Below, in pieces: positions 6,779 to 15,296 of a DNA stretch of 35,181 nt. The position numbers and the translations under genes were made by a program. Below the pieces are notes generated by a model. It did no database searches. It had not been told where the DNA came from and was given only the letters and a program-made list of their open reading frames with translations. The stretch covers positions 1 through 35,181 of the forward strand of contig CAYPEZ010000004.1 of the NCBI GenBank assembly GCA_964409985.1, in the 5' to 3' direction. This stretch comes from CAYPEZ01 sp964409985. GTDB lineage: Bacteria > Patescibacteriota > Minisyncoccia > Phycocordibacterales > UBA6899. Numbering within the stretch: position 1 is the first letter of the stretch; each line of letters begins with the position of its first letter.

Positions 6779-7528
6779 ATGTTAGCTTCCCTCTGGAACG
6801 TGGTGGTGTACGAGCCATTTTATAACGGGCTTATTTTTTTAAGCTCATTAATTCCAGCGCACGATGTTGGGATAGCTATCATTCTCCTAACAATCATAGT
6901 AAAGGTGGCACTCTACCCTCTTGCTCGGAAGGCTGTGGCCTCTCAACTAGAAATGAAGGCTATCGAGGGAGAACTCAACGCCCTGAAAGAAAAATATGGC
7001 ACCGATAGAGCAAAACTTGCCCAAGAAACAATGGCGCTATACAAAAAACATGGGGTTAATCCTGCGTCCGGCTGTCTTCCAATGTTGATCCAAATCCCCT
7101 TTATTATTGGTCTTTACACGGTGTTTTTGAAGGGGATTATGATTGACCCTACACATCTCTATTCGTTTGTTCCTCAACCAGAAAAACTCAACACTGTTTT
7201 TTTGGGGCTGGTCGAGCTTTCTGAAAAAAAGCACCTCCTGTTTGCTTTTCTTGCTGGAGCTAGCCAGTTTGTCCAAGCACATATATCTGCAAAAAACATG
7301 CAATCCCCTACTGGGCCTGCTAAAACAACACAGGAGGAGTTTGCACAAGCCATGCAAACACAAATGAAATATGTGTTTCCAGCAATGATTACTGTTATTT
7401 CATACCAGTTTTCTGTGGCAGTTGCGCTTTATTGGGTGGTGAGTAATATAGTCAGTATTGTTCAAGATGTGTGGACAAGACGATCTCTTTTGTCTAAAAC
7501 ACAAGCAACAACAGTCGCTCCGCACTAG
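6779..7528 (+). CDS. yidC: Membrane protein insertase YidC/Oxa1 family
   Basis: The 249-residue insertase folds Sec-dependent and Sec-independent membrane proteins. It is the short form without the large periplasmic domain, as in monoderm-like bacteria. Five hydrophobic segments are visible. The conserved groove Arg falls in the first core TM (LYPLARKAVAS, about residue 50). It is followed by the cytoplasmic helical hairpin (EMKAIEGELNALKEKYG) and NPASGCLPMLIQIPFIIGLY. It is probably leaderless: the -10 hexamer ends 8 nt before the ATG. The jag gene begins 5 nt after its stop. Confidence 0.95.
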   Translation: MLASLWNVVVYEPFYNGLIFLSSLIPAHDVGIAIILLTIIVKVALYPLARKAVASQLEMKAIEGELNALKEKYGTDRAKLAQETMALYKKHGVNPASGCLPMLIQIPFIIGLYTVFLKGIMIDPTHLYSFVPQPEKLNTVFLGLVELSEKKHLLFAFLAGASQFVQAHISAKNMQSPTGPAKTTQEEFAQAMQTQMKYVFPAMITVISYQFSVAVALYWVVSNIVSIVQDVWTRRSLLSKTQATTVAPH

Positions 7529-7533
7529 AATCT

Positions 7534-8016
7534 ATGTCTACATCGGTTACACAAATAGAAGAAATCATTCGCACCATCCTTACAAATTTAGGAGTTCAAA
7601 TCGAGAGTCTTACTCAGGATGTTGATGAAAAAATGAAAACAACGCGATTCCACATCACGTCCCCAGATTCCCGTTTGTTGATTGGCGAGCGAGGAGACCG
7701 CCTCCACGCACTCAACTATCTTGTAAAGAAGATACTTGAGAAAAAAGATGGTACAGAAACCCCAAACATCATGATTGATGTAAACAACTACCAAGCAAAG
7801 CACATCGAGGAACTCCGAGTGAAGGCAGGGATGCTCGCAGAGCGGGCGCGATATTTTAGAACCTCAATGCCTATGGAGCCCATGAGTGCATACGACAGAC
7901 TTATTGTTCATGCAGAATTTACTGATGTTCCTGATATTCGGACCGAGTCTTCTGGAGTGGGAAAAGATCGACACGTGGTCCTCTTTTTTGACGAAAAGAA
8001 AAAAGCTGGAATCTAG
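7534..8016 (+). CDS. jag: KH/R3H RNA-binding protein (Jag/KhpB family)
   Basis: The 160-residue protein has a KH domain (about 40-100) with the loop LLIGERGDRLHALNYLV in place of the usual G-x-x-G, then an R3H domain (about 100-160) with the R-x-x-x-H motif in MSAYDRLIVHAEF. The N-terminal Jag-N domain found in Firmicutes is missing. The family binds RNA and affects cell elongation and division. The gene lies 5 nt behind yidC, the classical arrangement, and has no SD. The convergent secretion-locus gene ends 4 nt after its stop. Confidence 0.92.
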   Translation: MSTSVTQIEEIIRTILTNLGVQIESLTQDVDEKMKTTRFHITSPDSRLLIGERGDRLHALNYLVKKILEKKDGTETPNIMIDVNNYQAKHIEELRVKAGMLAERARYFRTSMPMEPMSAYDRLIVHAEFTDVPDIRTESSGVGKDRHVVLFFDEKKKAGI

Positions 8017-8020
8017 CCCC

Positions 8021-9160
8021 TTACTGTATATAGACAGAAAAGTGGTTTCCTGTAATGTGGTTTTTGGTGTCTAAATAGAGGTTGTTTGACGAAACCCCAG
8101 CATCTAAAAGCGCATTGTAGAGGGCAGCATCCTTGGTTTCAAAGACCAACCGTAAACCAGCACTAGCAGCTGCTGCGATGGTTGCTTGGACTGTGGCAGT
8201 GGTATATCCCCCAGAGGCGAATGCTATGTCTGCTGACCTCCCGACCATTTGATCGTTTGAACAGTGGCCAATTCCGGCTGGGAATCCACCTGTAACCGTA
8301 AAAGGTGATACTCCTTGGGTACCATATACCCTCGCTAGGCGGCTTCCAAGGTCTGTGTTGAGTTGTCCGGATCCTCCTGGGGGTTGTGGAATTGCTGAGC
8401 ACTGATCGCACACAGCTGGGGCGTAGACACAACACACAGAACCGGTGGGTTTTCCTCCTGCGCATGAAGTGTCTGGTCCGGTATCTCTTGTAAATCCGCG
8501 TTGTGGTGCACACAAAGGATCTGTTGAACACCCTGCGCTGTTTGATGATCCCCAGCGACAGGTCGCTCCTTGGGGGCATGTCTCTCCATTCCCTTGTGCT
8601 AAAGGTTTGATTTCAAAGCATGGGCCATAGGTCCCTCCCTGCGGCAGAGGATTTTGGGTTTTAAACTGTTCACAAGCATCCTTTGTGGCGAAGCGAGCCG
8701 AGTAGCGCGTTGTTGTGTTGCGATTGTCTGTGGTTGCGATAAGTGTGTACCACCCAGGCTCTGCGGGTTGTGCGGGGAGCGAAGGAACGATTGGTGGATC
8801 AAATACTGGCTGTGTGAGTGTTGGGTTAATTCCCTCCAGAAGAACATACCCGGAGAGTGCAAGAAGAAGCCCCAACACAACCATCACAAGACAGTGTTTT
8901 GCGTGAGAACGGTTTTCTGAGCTTGGTGCTGTAACTAGTTCAAACCCACAGACGACTAATCGTATAACCCCAATAATTCCTGCAATACCAATCAAAAACG
9001 TTATCATGCTTTTGAGGTAAGGAACCAATCCTTGATCAGCAACAACCCCCTGAATTGGTGCTGAAACATTTACAGGGATCCCTTGAGCAGCTGTGATGAG
9101 TGGAAAAAGCACAAAGATCAGTACTGCCCCAATGGTGTGTGTATGAAAAAACGTTCTCAT
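8021..9160 (-). CDS. VirB2/pilin-like two-TM protein with Cys-rich linker and M15 peptidase-like C-terminus
   Basis: The 379-residue protein starts MRTFFHTHTIG with a signal-like segment (about 5-26). Two hydrophobic helices follow (about 48-72 and 90-110), as in VirB2/TrbC-type T4SS subunits. After a proline-rich stretch comes a Cys-rich region (11 Cys between about 163 and 254). The last ~110 residues resemble the M15 D-Ala-D-Ala peptidase fold: TGGF, then QMVGRSADIA where the family has H-x-x-G-x-A-x-D, and a terminal NHFSVYI like the family's 'WH-x-H-V'. The first zinc His is Gln (about 304); the Asp and final His remain, so activity is doubtful. ATG 9160 is chosen because it overlaps the upstream stop (ATGA). 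It is the last gene of the locus. Confidence 0.65.
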   Translation of the reverse strand: MRTFFHTHTIGAVLIFVLFPLITAAQGIPVNVSAPIQGVVADQGLVPYLKSMITFLIGIAGIIGVIRLVVCGFELVTAPSSENRSHAKHCLVMVVLGLLLALSGYVLLEGINPTLTQPVFDPPIVPSLPAQPAEPGWYTLIATTDNRNTTTRYSARFATKDACEQFKTQNPLPQGGTYGPCFEIKPLAQGNGETCPQGATCRWGSSNSAGCSTDPLCAPQRGFTRDTGPDTSCAGGKPTGSVCCVYAPAVCDQCSAIPQPPGGSGQLNTDLGSRLARVYGTQGVSPFTVTGGFPAGIGHCSNDQMVGRSADIAFASGGYTTATVQATIAAAASAGLRLVFETKDAALYNALLDAGVSSNNLYLDTKNHITGNHFSVYIQ

Positions 9161-10428
9161 AGCTTCACTCCCCACAAAGATCCATCTTTTTTGTTGATAA
9201 ACACAAGGTACGCACCGTCAGCGCTCACCATTGGTTGAGTGATATCAACATCAACACCGACAACATCGTGTGGAATCAAAAAAAGTGAGAATTGCCCTGA
9301 CTCCAGTGAATATTGCCAGAGGGTGTCTGAAAAACGCACAAGGCCTTGATACCACTCATCAGGATATACTGCGCGCGGAGGGGATTCTGGGACTCCACAG
9401 AACACCAATGTGTTTGATGGGGCCCATGCACACTTCTCTGGTAATGTTGCTGGAACAATGGTGTTTGGAATACCACTCCCTTTGGTGAGTATCCCAAGCC
9501 CCATGGTTGATTTATTCGTTTGACCTACAAGGACCGCAGAGCCATCTGGAGCGCTTTTTGTGGTAAGACCAGGAAGATCACCTAGTACTGGTGTTGTGAG
9601 CCCGTTTTGAGGGTCTAGTGAGAAAAAATACCCCCCCACGAGACCAGATGGTCTTGTGGTGAGCCCAATGTGTTCAGGCCCAAACCATTCTGGAATCCAT
9701 TCCGAAAACGGAGAAGTGAAGACGGGTGATGACACCGCGTTTCCATCAAGACGCATAATAGACAACTCGTTCCCAACTCGAAGCGTGTGGACAAATCCTT
9801 CTGTGGGGTGCGCTGAAATGAACGCAATATTTTCTGGAAGAAATGATTGCTCAAGGATCGCTGGGGCTTCATCCCCTGCTCCAGTTGATGGGTTTGGGAG
9901 GAGTTTCCCTAATACACTAACAATCCCACCTTTGTCCGTTGCTGTGCGTAAGACCACTGATTGGCCGCGCATGTCCCAGACGGCCTCTTGAACACGCGGA
10001 ATGGTGTTGTTTGCGAGAATTCTACCCGCACGAGACTCCACAGTGTATTCATAGACATCTCCGTCTTCACGAAGGACATATCTCACCGCAAGAGATCCAT
10101 TTGGGAGAGTTTTAAAGACTGCTCCAGACACGGGTCCGTCAGCGATTTTCCACATTCTCGAGAGACCCGCCTCTCCTCCAGGGATACCCACATCTCCAAG
10201 TTTGTCGTTGTTGTTCGTGTTTTGGTCAACATTCACGTAATCAGCAATCCCAAAGGGAAGAATTGAACGTACTTTTTCTCCTACATTTCCGCCGCCCCCA
10301 AACACCACAACATAGAAAATAATTGCGGCAAAAATCAGAAACAAGACTCCGACCCCAACAAAAAGCACGACCTTATTTTTTGGGGTTTCTTCAGTGTTCT
10401 CGGGTGTGGGAATGGATGTGGGTTCCAT
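9157..10428 (-). CDS. Membrane-anchored propeller-like protein of the T4SS-like locus
   Basis: The 423-residue protein has a short acidic cytoplasmic N-terminus, one TM helix (about 20-44) followed by GGGG, and a large exported domain. The exported part is made of repeated beta strands with motifs such as 'S-x-DG-x-x-V', 'SADGAYLVFINKKDGSLW' and 'APDGSAVLVGQ', reminiscent of TolB/WD40-type propeller blades. No catalytic motif is recognised. It is encoded 20 nt after the Ig-like protein gene and overlaps the VirB2-like gene by four bases, so it belongs to the same operon. By position it could be a surface or periplasmic subunit of the apparatus; this is inference. Confidence 0.6.
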   Translation of the reverse strand: MEPTSIPTPENTEETPKNKVVLFVGVGVLFLIFAAIIFYVVVFGGGGNVGEKVRSILPFGIADYVNVDQNTNNNDKLGDVGIPGGEAGLSRMWKIADGPVSGAVFKTLPNGSLAVRYVLREDGDVYEYTVESRAGRILANNTIPRVQEAVWDMRGQSVVLRTATDKGGIVSVLGKLLPNPSTGAGDEAPAILEQSFLPENIAFISAHPTEGFVHTLRVGNELSIMRLDGNAVSSPVFTSPFSEWIPEWFGPEHIGLTTRPSGLVGGYFFSLDPQNGLTTPVLGDLPGLTTKSAPDGSAVLVGQTNKSTMGLGILTKGSGIPNTIVPATLPEKCAWAPSNTLVFCGVPESPPRAVYPDEWYQGLVRFSDTLWQYSLESGQFSLFLIPHDVVGVDVDITQPMVSADGAYLVFINKKDGSLWGVKL

Positions 10429-10448
10429 GGTTGTGCGCGTCTCGTTTG

Positions 10449-11687
10449 TTATTGGTATGTAATGGTAATGCTCGACTTTGCGCTTTGAAGGACACGTTTC
10501 GGGTTATCTAGCGAGGCGTCAATTCTCGATGACCCACCTGTTGTGGGTTTGTGGAGTGTGACTGATTGATTAAGGCTCGGGATACTCTTTCCATTTTGAG
10601 ACCACCTCAAAGGAGCTGAACCGTCCTCAAGCTCCTCTTTTGAAGCAAAATATGGCTCCCCTTTAATCGTGGTTTCTTCGTTTGAGAGCATAAATGATTT
10701 TCCTAATGCTTCTTCGTATCGAAAACCAAAAAGTGGAGATCCTGCATACAGAAGAAGCTTTGGTTCAGTGATGGCAATGGTGACTTCGCGTTCGGTCTGT
10801 GCTCCTGAGTTCGGGTCACGAACAAGAAGCTTTAGTCGCTCCTCTTGCAACCCTCCCCCTGTTTCAAATGTAGCAGAGCGCTTCCCAAACCCTGATAACG
10901 ACTCTATGCTTCGATAATTCCGCTTCCACTCGTACAGAAGTTGATCAGGGGAGATGTTTTTTCCCTTCGATACAAGAGTTGGAAATGGAATCAGTTTCAC
11001 AGTGCTTTTATAGCTTGGAAGTGGCTTCCCTTTATAAAAAGGAGGAATGTATGTGTTTGCTTCCCATAAAATCGCAACATCACCAGGATTGACCACAAGT
11101 TCTTTTGAAAAAAATTCTCCAAGCTTTCGTGACATGACCGAAACAACGATTCTCGTTTCTTCCCCTATTCCTCGCATGGGTATGGTGATTGATGTCCCCC
11201 CAATTTGATCTTGGACAACAGCCCCGTTTACTGTCCATGTGATGCGGTCCTCAGCGAGATTTGTTGAGTAATTCGTGACACGAATTGTTGCTTCCTCGTA
11301 TGCTCGGGGAATTTCTGGAGTGACAGTGAGTGTGGTGAGGTTTTCTGTGACCTTATGAGCCTCCTGGGAAACATCAAATGTATATACTTGTCCATTAATA
11401 CGAAAGATAAGATTTTTTCCATCAAATGTTGGTTGAATACGAGAGGCATCTCCTATCCCAGCACGAATCAACTGATCCATTTGTTGGATAGAAGACTGAA
11501 CTACTTGCGGAGTATACTGTTGGCTAGTCACCGCTTGTTGCATTTGTTGGGATGTGACCGGAGGGAGAGATAGTGGTTGCCCAGGCAAACGGGTTTGTGC
11601 CCCTCCGCACAATGGAATAAGCAGAAAAGAAAGCAATAGTATCCAGGTATACAAACGACCTTTCTCTTGACGAGGCATATACTTCAT
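10449..11687 (-). CDS. Secreted Ig-like-domain protein of the T4SS-like locus
   Basis: The 412-residue protein has a cleavable signal-like N-terminus (KGRLYTWILLLSFLLIPLCG) and no later TM helix. A Q-rich stretch lies at about 40-70. At least two regions look like Ig/PKD beta sandwiches (about 125-200, with 'ITWTVNGAVVQDQ', and about 225-315, with 'LLYEWKRNYRSI'). The Cys after LIPL does not fit a good lipobox. The start is either the ATG at 11687 or MPRQEKG at 11678; the first sits in the loop of a small hairpin. It follows the virB4 gene in the operon. Family unknown; an extracellular structural role is inferred. Confidence 0.6.
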   Translation of the reverse strand: MKYMPRQEKGRLYTWILLLSFLLIPLCGGAQTRLPGQPLSLPPVTSQQMQQAVTSQQYTPQVVQSSIQQMDQLIRAGIGDASRIQPTFDGKNLIFRINGQVYTFDVSQEAHKVTENLTTLTVTPEIPRAYEEATIRVTNYSTNLAEDRITWTVNGAVVQDQIGGTSITIPMRGIGEETRIVVSVMSRKLGEFFSKELVVNPGDVAILWEANTYIPPFYKGKPLPSYKSTVKLIPFPTLVSKGKNISPDQLLYEWKRNYRSIESLSGFGKRSATFETGGGLQEERLKLLVRDPNSGAQTEREVTIAITEPKLLLYAGSPLFGFRYEEALGKSFMLSNEETTIKGEPYFASKEELEDGSAPLRWSQNGKSIPSLNQSVTLHKPTTGGSSRIDASLDNPKRVLQSAKSSITITYQ

Positions 11688-11694
11688 AAGTATA
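11678..11694 (-). promoter_or_regulatory. Inverted repeat with the start codon in its loop
   Basis: On the minus strand the sequence TATACTTATGAAGTATA pairs TATACTT with AAGTATA and leaves exactly the ATG of the Ig-like gene (11687-11685) as the loop. An AAGGTAGG stretch lies about 10 nt upstream as a weak SD. TATACT could also be read as a -10. Confidence 0.4.
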
Positions 11695-11715
11695 ACACCT
11701 ACCTTAGGTCATTTT

Positions 11716-13518
11716 TTAGTTTTTTCCCCCGTCAGCAAGGTCCATTTTTCCTTCTTTGATTGCCAGGAGTTGTGATGGGTCTGAGGTAATGATTTGCTCT
11801 TCTGTGTAAGAGGCGATGACTTTGATGGCGACATGCTTTAATCCCGCAAAAAAGAGTCCTTCTCCTACCCCAGACTCAAGCAAAAGATACTTTTCTTCAT
11901 CTGTGAGGTGAAAGGCGTTTTGGACCACATCGATTGTTGTCGGTGATTGTTTGAGGAGTATCTGAATTGAGGAGTTCGTTAAGATTGGAAGTCCGTACGG
12001 AGATTTCAAGAAATCGTTCACATCCTGGGTAATTGTCGCAACACCCAAGTAATACTTGCGGCCACGTTTTGCGAGACCGAAGAGGAAAGATGCTGTATCT
12101 TCTGATTTCATCATCCACCACGCCTCATCTACAACAAGAAGACGCTTTCGCAACTCTTTGCGAATTGCGGTCCAAATGTAGTGGGTAATGATGTACACTG
12201 CGACGGGCTTTAGCTCGTCTTCCATGTCACGGACAGAAAATACCGTAAATCGTTTTGTGATATCAACATTTGTTGGTTTGTTGAGAAAACCAGACCACGT
12301 CCCCTGGGTATATTTTTCTAGTCGTTGTAGGAGCGATGCTGTGCCATCCATACCACGAAGCACGAGTTCAAAGTCAGAAAGAAGCGGAGGTTCAATGTTG
12401 GTAAAATCTGATTCTCCAGTGATATCTTTGAGAGCATATGTTTCCGCAATAGCACGATCGACAATACCATCTTCTTCTGGAGAAAGTCCTCCAAGCATGA
12501 TGCGAAAGAGTCCTACAAGATAAATGATATTCGAACGAAGCACGTCTCCAGGAGACTCTTCTTCTCGGGGAAGAGGAAGATCAAAAGGGTTGATGTGGTG
12601 GTCGCTGGTGAGAGAAATATTGAAATACCGTCCACCAGTCGCGTCACAAAGGTATTCATATTCCCTTTCTGGGTCAATCACAATGACATCTGCATCAAAC
12701 ATGAGTGTTCGTAGAATCTCGAGCTTGGTCAGAAATGATTTTCCAGACCCCGACACAGCAAAAGTGACTGAGTTGTAGTTTGGCATCGAAAAACGATCAA
12801 AGAGTACAAGCGAAGAATTGTGACGATTGACACCCCAGAGAATTCCACGATCACTTGTAAGATCAAATGAGACAAAGGGGAAAATAGATGATAACGGCTC
12901 AGAATTGAGTTTGTAATGCACTTCAATTTCGTCAGTCCCCAGTGGGAGCACGCTCCGATATCCTTGTTCTTGCTGGAATATTGCGGGTTTGAGATAAACG
13001 AGCTTAGCGTCGAGTATGGACTTCAGTTCTGTCTCGACACGATCAAGTTCTGCCTTATCTCTGCCATAAATAGTGATGTAAATGCCGACATCAAAGAGCT
13101 TCTCTGTCGCTTGTTGAAGTTTATCGCGGAGATCTTCAAGGTCTTGATATGCGACATCAAGAACAGGATCTCGTACGAATCCTTTCTTTTCCCTGTCGTT
13201 AATCTGGCTTTGAACCTCCGCTACTTTTTTTTGGAATCCTCGAAGTGCTTGCTCGGTGTTCACCGGATGGATGATGATTGATACATCGTATACCTTGTCG
13301 AGATTAATCACAGGAGTGAACCAATCCTCTGAGAGGAACCGTGGGAAGGAAATCACAAAGAGTGTTCGAAGTACCTTGTCCCCAACATAGAGTTCTTTTG
13401 GTGTCACCTTTACTGCGGCAGGAGCTAGGACATCTTTGAGATTGAGATTTGTTGCCGAAAGAATATCGGGTGGAAGTAATACACTAGTATTAATAACATC
13501 GTATTGTTTATCCGCCAT
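11716..13518 (-). CDS. VirB4/TraC-family type IV secretion ATPase
   Basis: The 600-residue protein is the motor ATPase of T4SS-like machines on the inner face of the membrane. The N-terminal CagE/TrbE/VirB domain (about 30-230) is followed by the RecA-like ATPase. Walker A is AVSGSGKS (254-261), Walker B RLLVVDEAWW (about 459-468), and a downstream motif GVATITQDVNDF. The start codon ATG 13518 lies 3 nt after the stop of the TraC-like gene, so the two are translationally linked and together correspond to a full-length TraC/TrbE-type protein. No TM helix is seen. Confidence 0.93.
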   Translation of the reverse strand: MADKQYDVINTSVLLPPDILSATNLNLKDVLAPAAVKVTPKELYVGDKVLRTLFVISFPRFLSEDWFTPVINLDKVYDVSIIIHPVNTEQALRGFQKKVAEVQSQINDREKKGFVRDPVLDVAYQDLEDLRDKLQQATEKLFDVGIYITIYGRDKAELDRVETELKSILDAKLVYLKPAIFQQEQGYRSVLPLGTDEIEVHYKLNSEPLSSIFPFVSFDLTSDRGILWGVNRHNSSLVLFDRFSMPNYNSVTFAVSGSGKSFLTKLEILRTLMFDADVIVIDPEREYEYLCDATGGRYFNISLTSDHHINPFDLPLPREEESPGDVLRSNIIYLVGLFRIMLGGLSPEEDGIVDRAIAETYALKDITGESDFTNIEPPLLSDFELVLRGMDGTASLLQRLEKYTQGTWSGFLNKPTNVDITKRFTVFSVRDMEDELKPVAVYIITHYIWTAIRKELRKRLLVVDEAWWMMKSEDTASFLFGLAKRGRKYYLGVATITQDVNDFLKSPYGLPILTNSSIQILLKQSPTTIDVVQNAFHLTDEEKYLLLESGVGEGLFFAGLKHVAIKVIASYTEEQIITSDPSQLLAIKEGKMDLADGGKN

Positions 13519-13521
13519 ATA

Positions 13522-14157
13522 TTATTTTGCGATTGCAGCGTCCAGATCCCCTGGATTGAATTTGCGGTAAAACAGCTCAGTAATTTCCTCGGTAGCCAGA
13601 CGATGTGTACGGAGTCCGCATCGTGCGAGGCCTTGCTCAACTGCTGATACGCGTTGTTCGAGCTGAATACGATTTTCTTCAAAAGATTCGTCGCTGACTT
13701 TTTTTGAACTTTTTCCTGAACCAAAGAGGCCCGCAAGTGGTCCGACATTACTCTTGGCAACTGCTGCTCGTGGTGCATATGGGACCACAACAATAAAGGT
13801 TTTAGACATAATGTTTACCTGGTCTGTGAATCCCTTGATGAATTGAATGTATTCCATGACCTGAACCTTCATAATGTCGAGAAGCTGAGCCTTCTGGCGC
13901 TCTTCGAGGAGTAGGAGGTAAGGACGAATGTCAAAGCGTTTTGATTGAATAAAAATCTGTAGAGAATATTCAATTGAATTTAAAAAATCTTGGAATTGCG
14001 TAATAATCGCCGTTTGTTCCTCGCGACTCTTGAGTCCAAAATTAATCGATGAGGTCAGGAGAAGCATGCGATACGATCCATCCTTGAGAATAAGGACGCC
14101 ATTGCGAACATCATTAATAGGAACAAATTCCTGTGTGGGTTTTCCAGGAGCTGCCAT
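13522..14157 (-). CDS. TraC-like N-terminal component of VirB4 (separate gene)
   Basis: The 211-residue protein resembles the extreme N-terminal part of conjugation ATPases: 'FVPINDVRNGVLILKDGSY' followed by 'FLNSIEYSLQIFIQSKRFD' and a helical region ending in 'IVVVPY'. It has no Walker motif. It lies directly upstream of the VirB4 ATPase gene, 3 nt apart. It has its own likely promoter: a consensus TATAAT (14169-14164) ends 6 nt before the ATG, predicting leaderless mRNA. Split TraC plus VirB4 is inferred to work as one motor unit. Confidence 0.75.
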   Translation of the reverse strand: MAAPGKPTQEFVPINDVRNGVLILKDGSYRMLLLTSSINFGLKSREEQTAIITQFQDFLNSIEYSLQIFIQSKRFDIRPYLLLLEERQKAQLLDIMKVQVMEYIQFIKGFTDQVNIMSKTFIVVVPYAPRAAVAKSNVGPLAGLFGSGKSSKKVSDESFEENRIQLEQRVSAVEQGLARCGLRTHRLATEEITELFYRKFNPGDLDAAIAK

Positions 14158-14163
14158 AGCATC

Positions 14164-14169
14164 ATTATA
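14164..14169 (-). promoter_or_regulatory. Internal -10 element before the TraC-like gene
   Basis: The minus strand reads TATAAT-GATGCT-ATG, a perfect -10 hexamer 6 nt before the start codon, within the operon. The -35 region is weak. Confidence 0.45.
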
Positions 14170-14175
14170 GGGGTT

Positions 14176-14637
14176 TTATCTTGATTCAGCCTGGGGATTA
14201 CGTTGTCCTCCCGGGTCAAGCTCGGTTTTGTCGTGAGTGTCGATTTGCCATTCAAGCACCGAAAGGCTATTTCCGGTTGCATGTGTTGTTTGTGCCGGTC
14301 CACCCACTTTTTTTGTCGGTTGTAATGCAGCAATTTCTATCTCAGGAGAAGTCTTTTTCTCAATACGCCGCCATACATACAGTCGTGGTGTGAGTGCATA
14401 TCTAAATCCTGCTTCGAGGAGATCAATAAAAGGGCGATTGTTGATTTTTACAAATGCAAGAGACACCCCGAGCCCCCCAAAGAGCGCCGCAGGAAAAATC
14501 GCAATAAATGTTGGAAGCCATGCAAAGGAAAGATAGACTGCGCCACCGCCTCCAGCAAGGTATAAGAACTGCTTTATTGAAAGCGGGCCTACAATTTTAT
14601 CTTCAACATCAATAAACTGAGGAACTTGATAGCGCAT
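14176..14637 (-). CDS. PrgI family T4SS membrane protein
   Basis: The 153-residue protein starts MRYQVPQFIDVEDKIVGPLS, the PrgI signature, and continues 'KQFLYLAGGG', then two adjacent TM helices (about 22-68) and 'PFIDLLEAGFRYALTPRLYVWRR'. PrgI proteins are small inner-membrane VirB3-like partners of VirB4, and the gene sits just upstream of the TraC-like/VirB4 pair as usual. The frame also allows a TTG start three codons upstream; the ATG at 14637 is preferred. The last ~50 residues are polar and low in complexity. A promoter with extended -10 lies at 14663-14672. Confidence 0.88.
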   Translation of the reverse strand: MRYQVPQFIDVEDKIVGPLSIKQFLYLAGGGGAVYLSFAWLPTFIAIFPAALFGGLGVSLAFVKINNRPFIDLLEAGFRYALTPRLYVWRRIEKKTSPEIEIAALQPTKKVGGPAQTTHATGNSLSVLEWQIDTHDKTELDPGGQRNPQAESR

Positions 14638-14662
14638 AGAAAGCAAAACGGATTACTCTGTA

Positions 14663-14672
14663 TTTATACCAC
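14663..14672 (-). promoter_or_regulatory. Internal extended -10 promoter before prgI
   Basis: On the minus strand GTGGTATAAA (hexamer 14668-14663) matches the rpmH -10 exactly. The expected start near 14656 gives a leader of about 19 nt without an SD. It could drive the PrgI-VirB4 half of the locus separately. Confidence 0.5.
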
Positions 14673-14716
14673 AAACCACACGCTCCATGTCGCCCACTCA
14701 ATGCGACACTGTGTGT

Positions 14717-15292
14717 TTATGCTGGTAATTCTCGGTAAGGATCGGTGGTTTGGGTCTGTGCCGATGGCGAGATTTGCGCCTCTGTGTGGTTGTAGGTTGG
14801 AACACCGACCTGAGGTGCCGCAGGGGCACGGAAGGCACTTCCAAGCTTTTGGTTAAGCATGGATGTCTCAGGTTGAACCTGGGGTTGTGGAGAGCTTTGC
14901 TCTCCGGGTGCTTTATACCCTACGGGGGCAGGTGTCTCTTGTTGTTGTTGCTGCTGCTGAGCAGCTTCTCCTAGTCCATGCACTTTCTTGAGGGACTCTC
15001 GTACGGTGTGAAGGATGTCTCGATTGACTTCTTGTGCGATAAAAGCAGCTTTGTCGCGAGGGATACCAAGCTTGTCCGCAAGCACTGGTACGTACTGCTT
15101 TGGTTCAACGAGTCCCATCATAAGGAACCCTGATTGGATTGAAAGTTCCTCACGTTGGTGGGCATCAAGTCCATATCGCGCTTGTATCTGGTTATACACA
15201 TCCATTGATGTGGGAGAAAAGATCGCATCCTGGAGATCCTCAGGGAGGGCGAGGTACATATCTTGGATATCTTGTGGGGAAAGTGTTGCCAT
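14717..15292 (-). CDS. Hypothetical Q-rich soluble protein of the T4SS-like locus
   Basis: The 191-residue protein has no TM helix or signal peptide. Residues 1-110 are helical and charged (starts MATLSPQDIQDMYLALPEDL), with a possible small helical domain ('LADKLGIPRDKAAFIAQEVNRDIL'). A run of eight Gln (about 111-118) is followed by a disordered Pro/Gln/Thr-rich tail. It starts 4 nt after the VirB6-like gene's stop, so it is in the same operon. No function is recognised; a cytoplasmic accessory or adaptor role is only a guess from position. Confidence 0.6.
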   Translation of the reverse strand: MATLSPQDIQDMYLALPEDLQDAIFSPTSMDVYNQIQARYGLDAHQREELSIQSGFLMMGLVEPKQYVPVLADKLGIPRDKAAFIAQEVNRDILHTVRESLKKVHGLGEAAQQQQQQQETPAPVGYKAPGEQSSPQPQVQPETSMLNQKLGSAFRAPAAPQVGVPTYNHTEAQISPSAQTQTTDPYRELPA

Positions 15293-15296
15293 GAGT

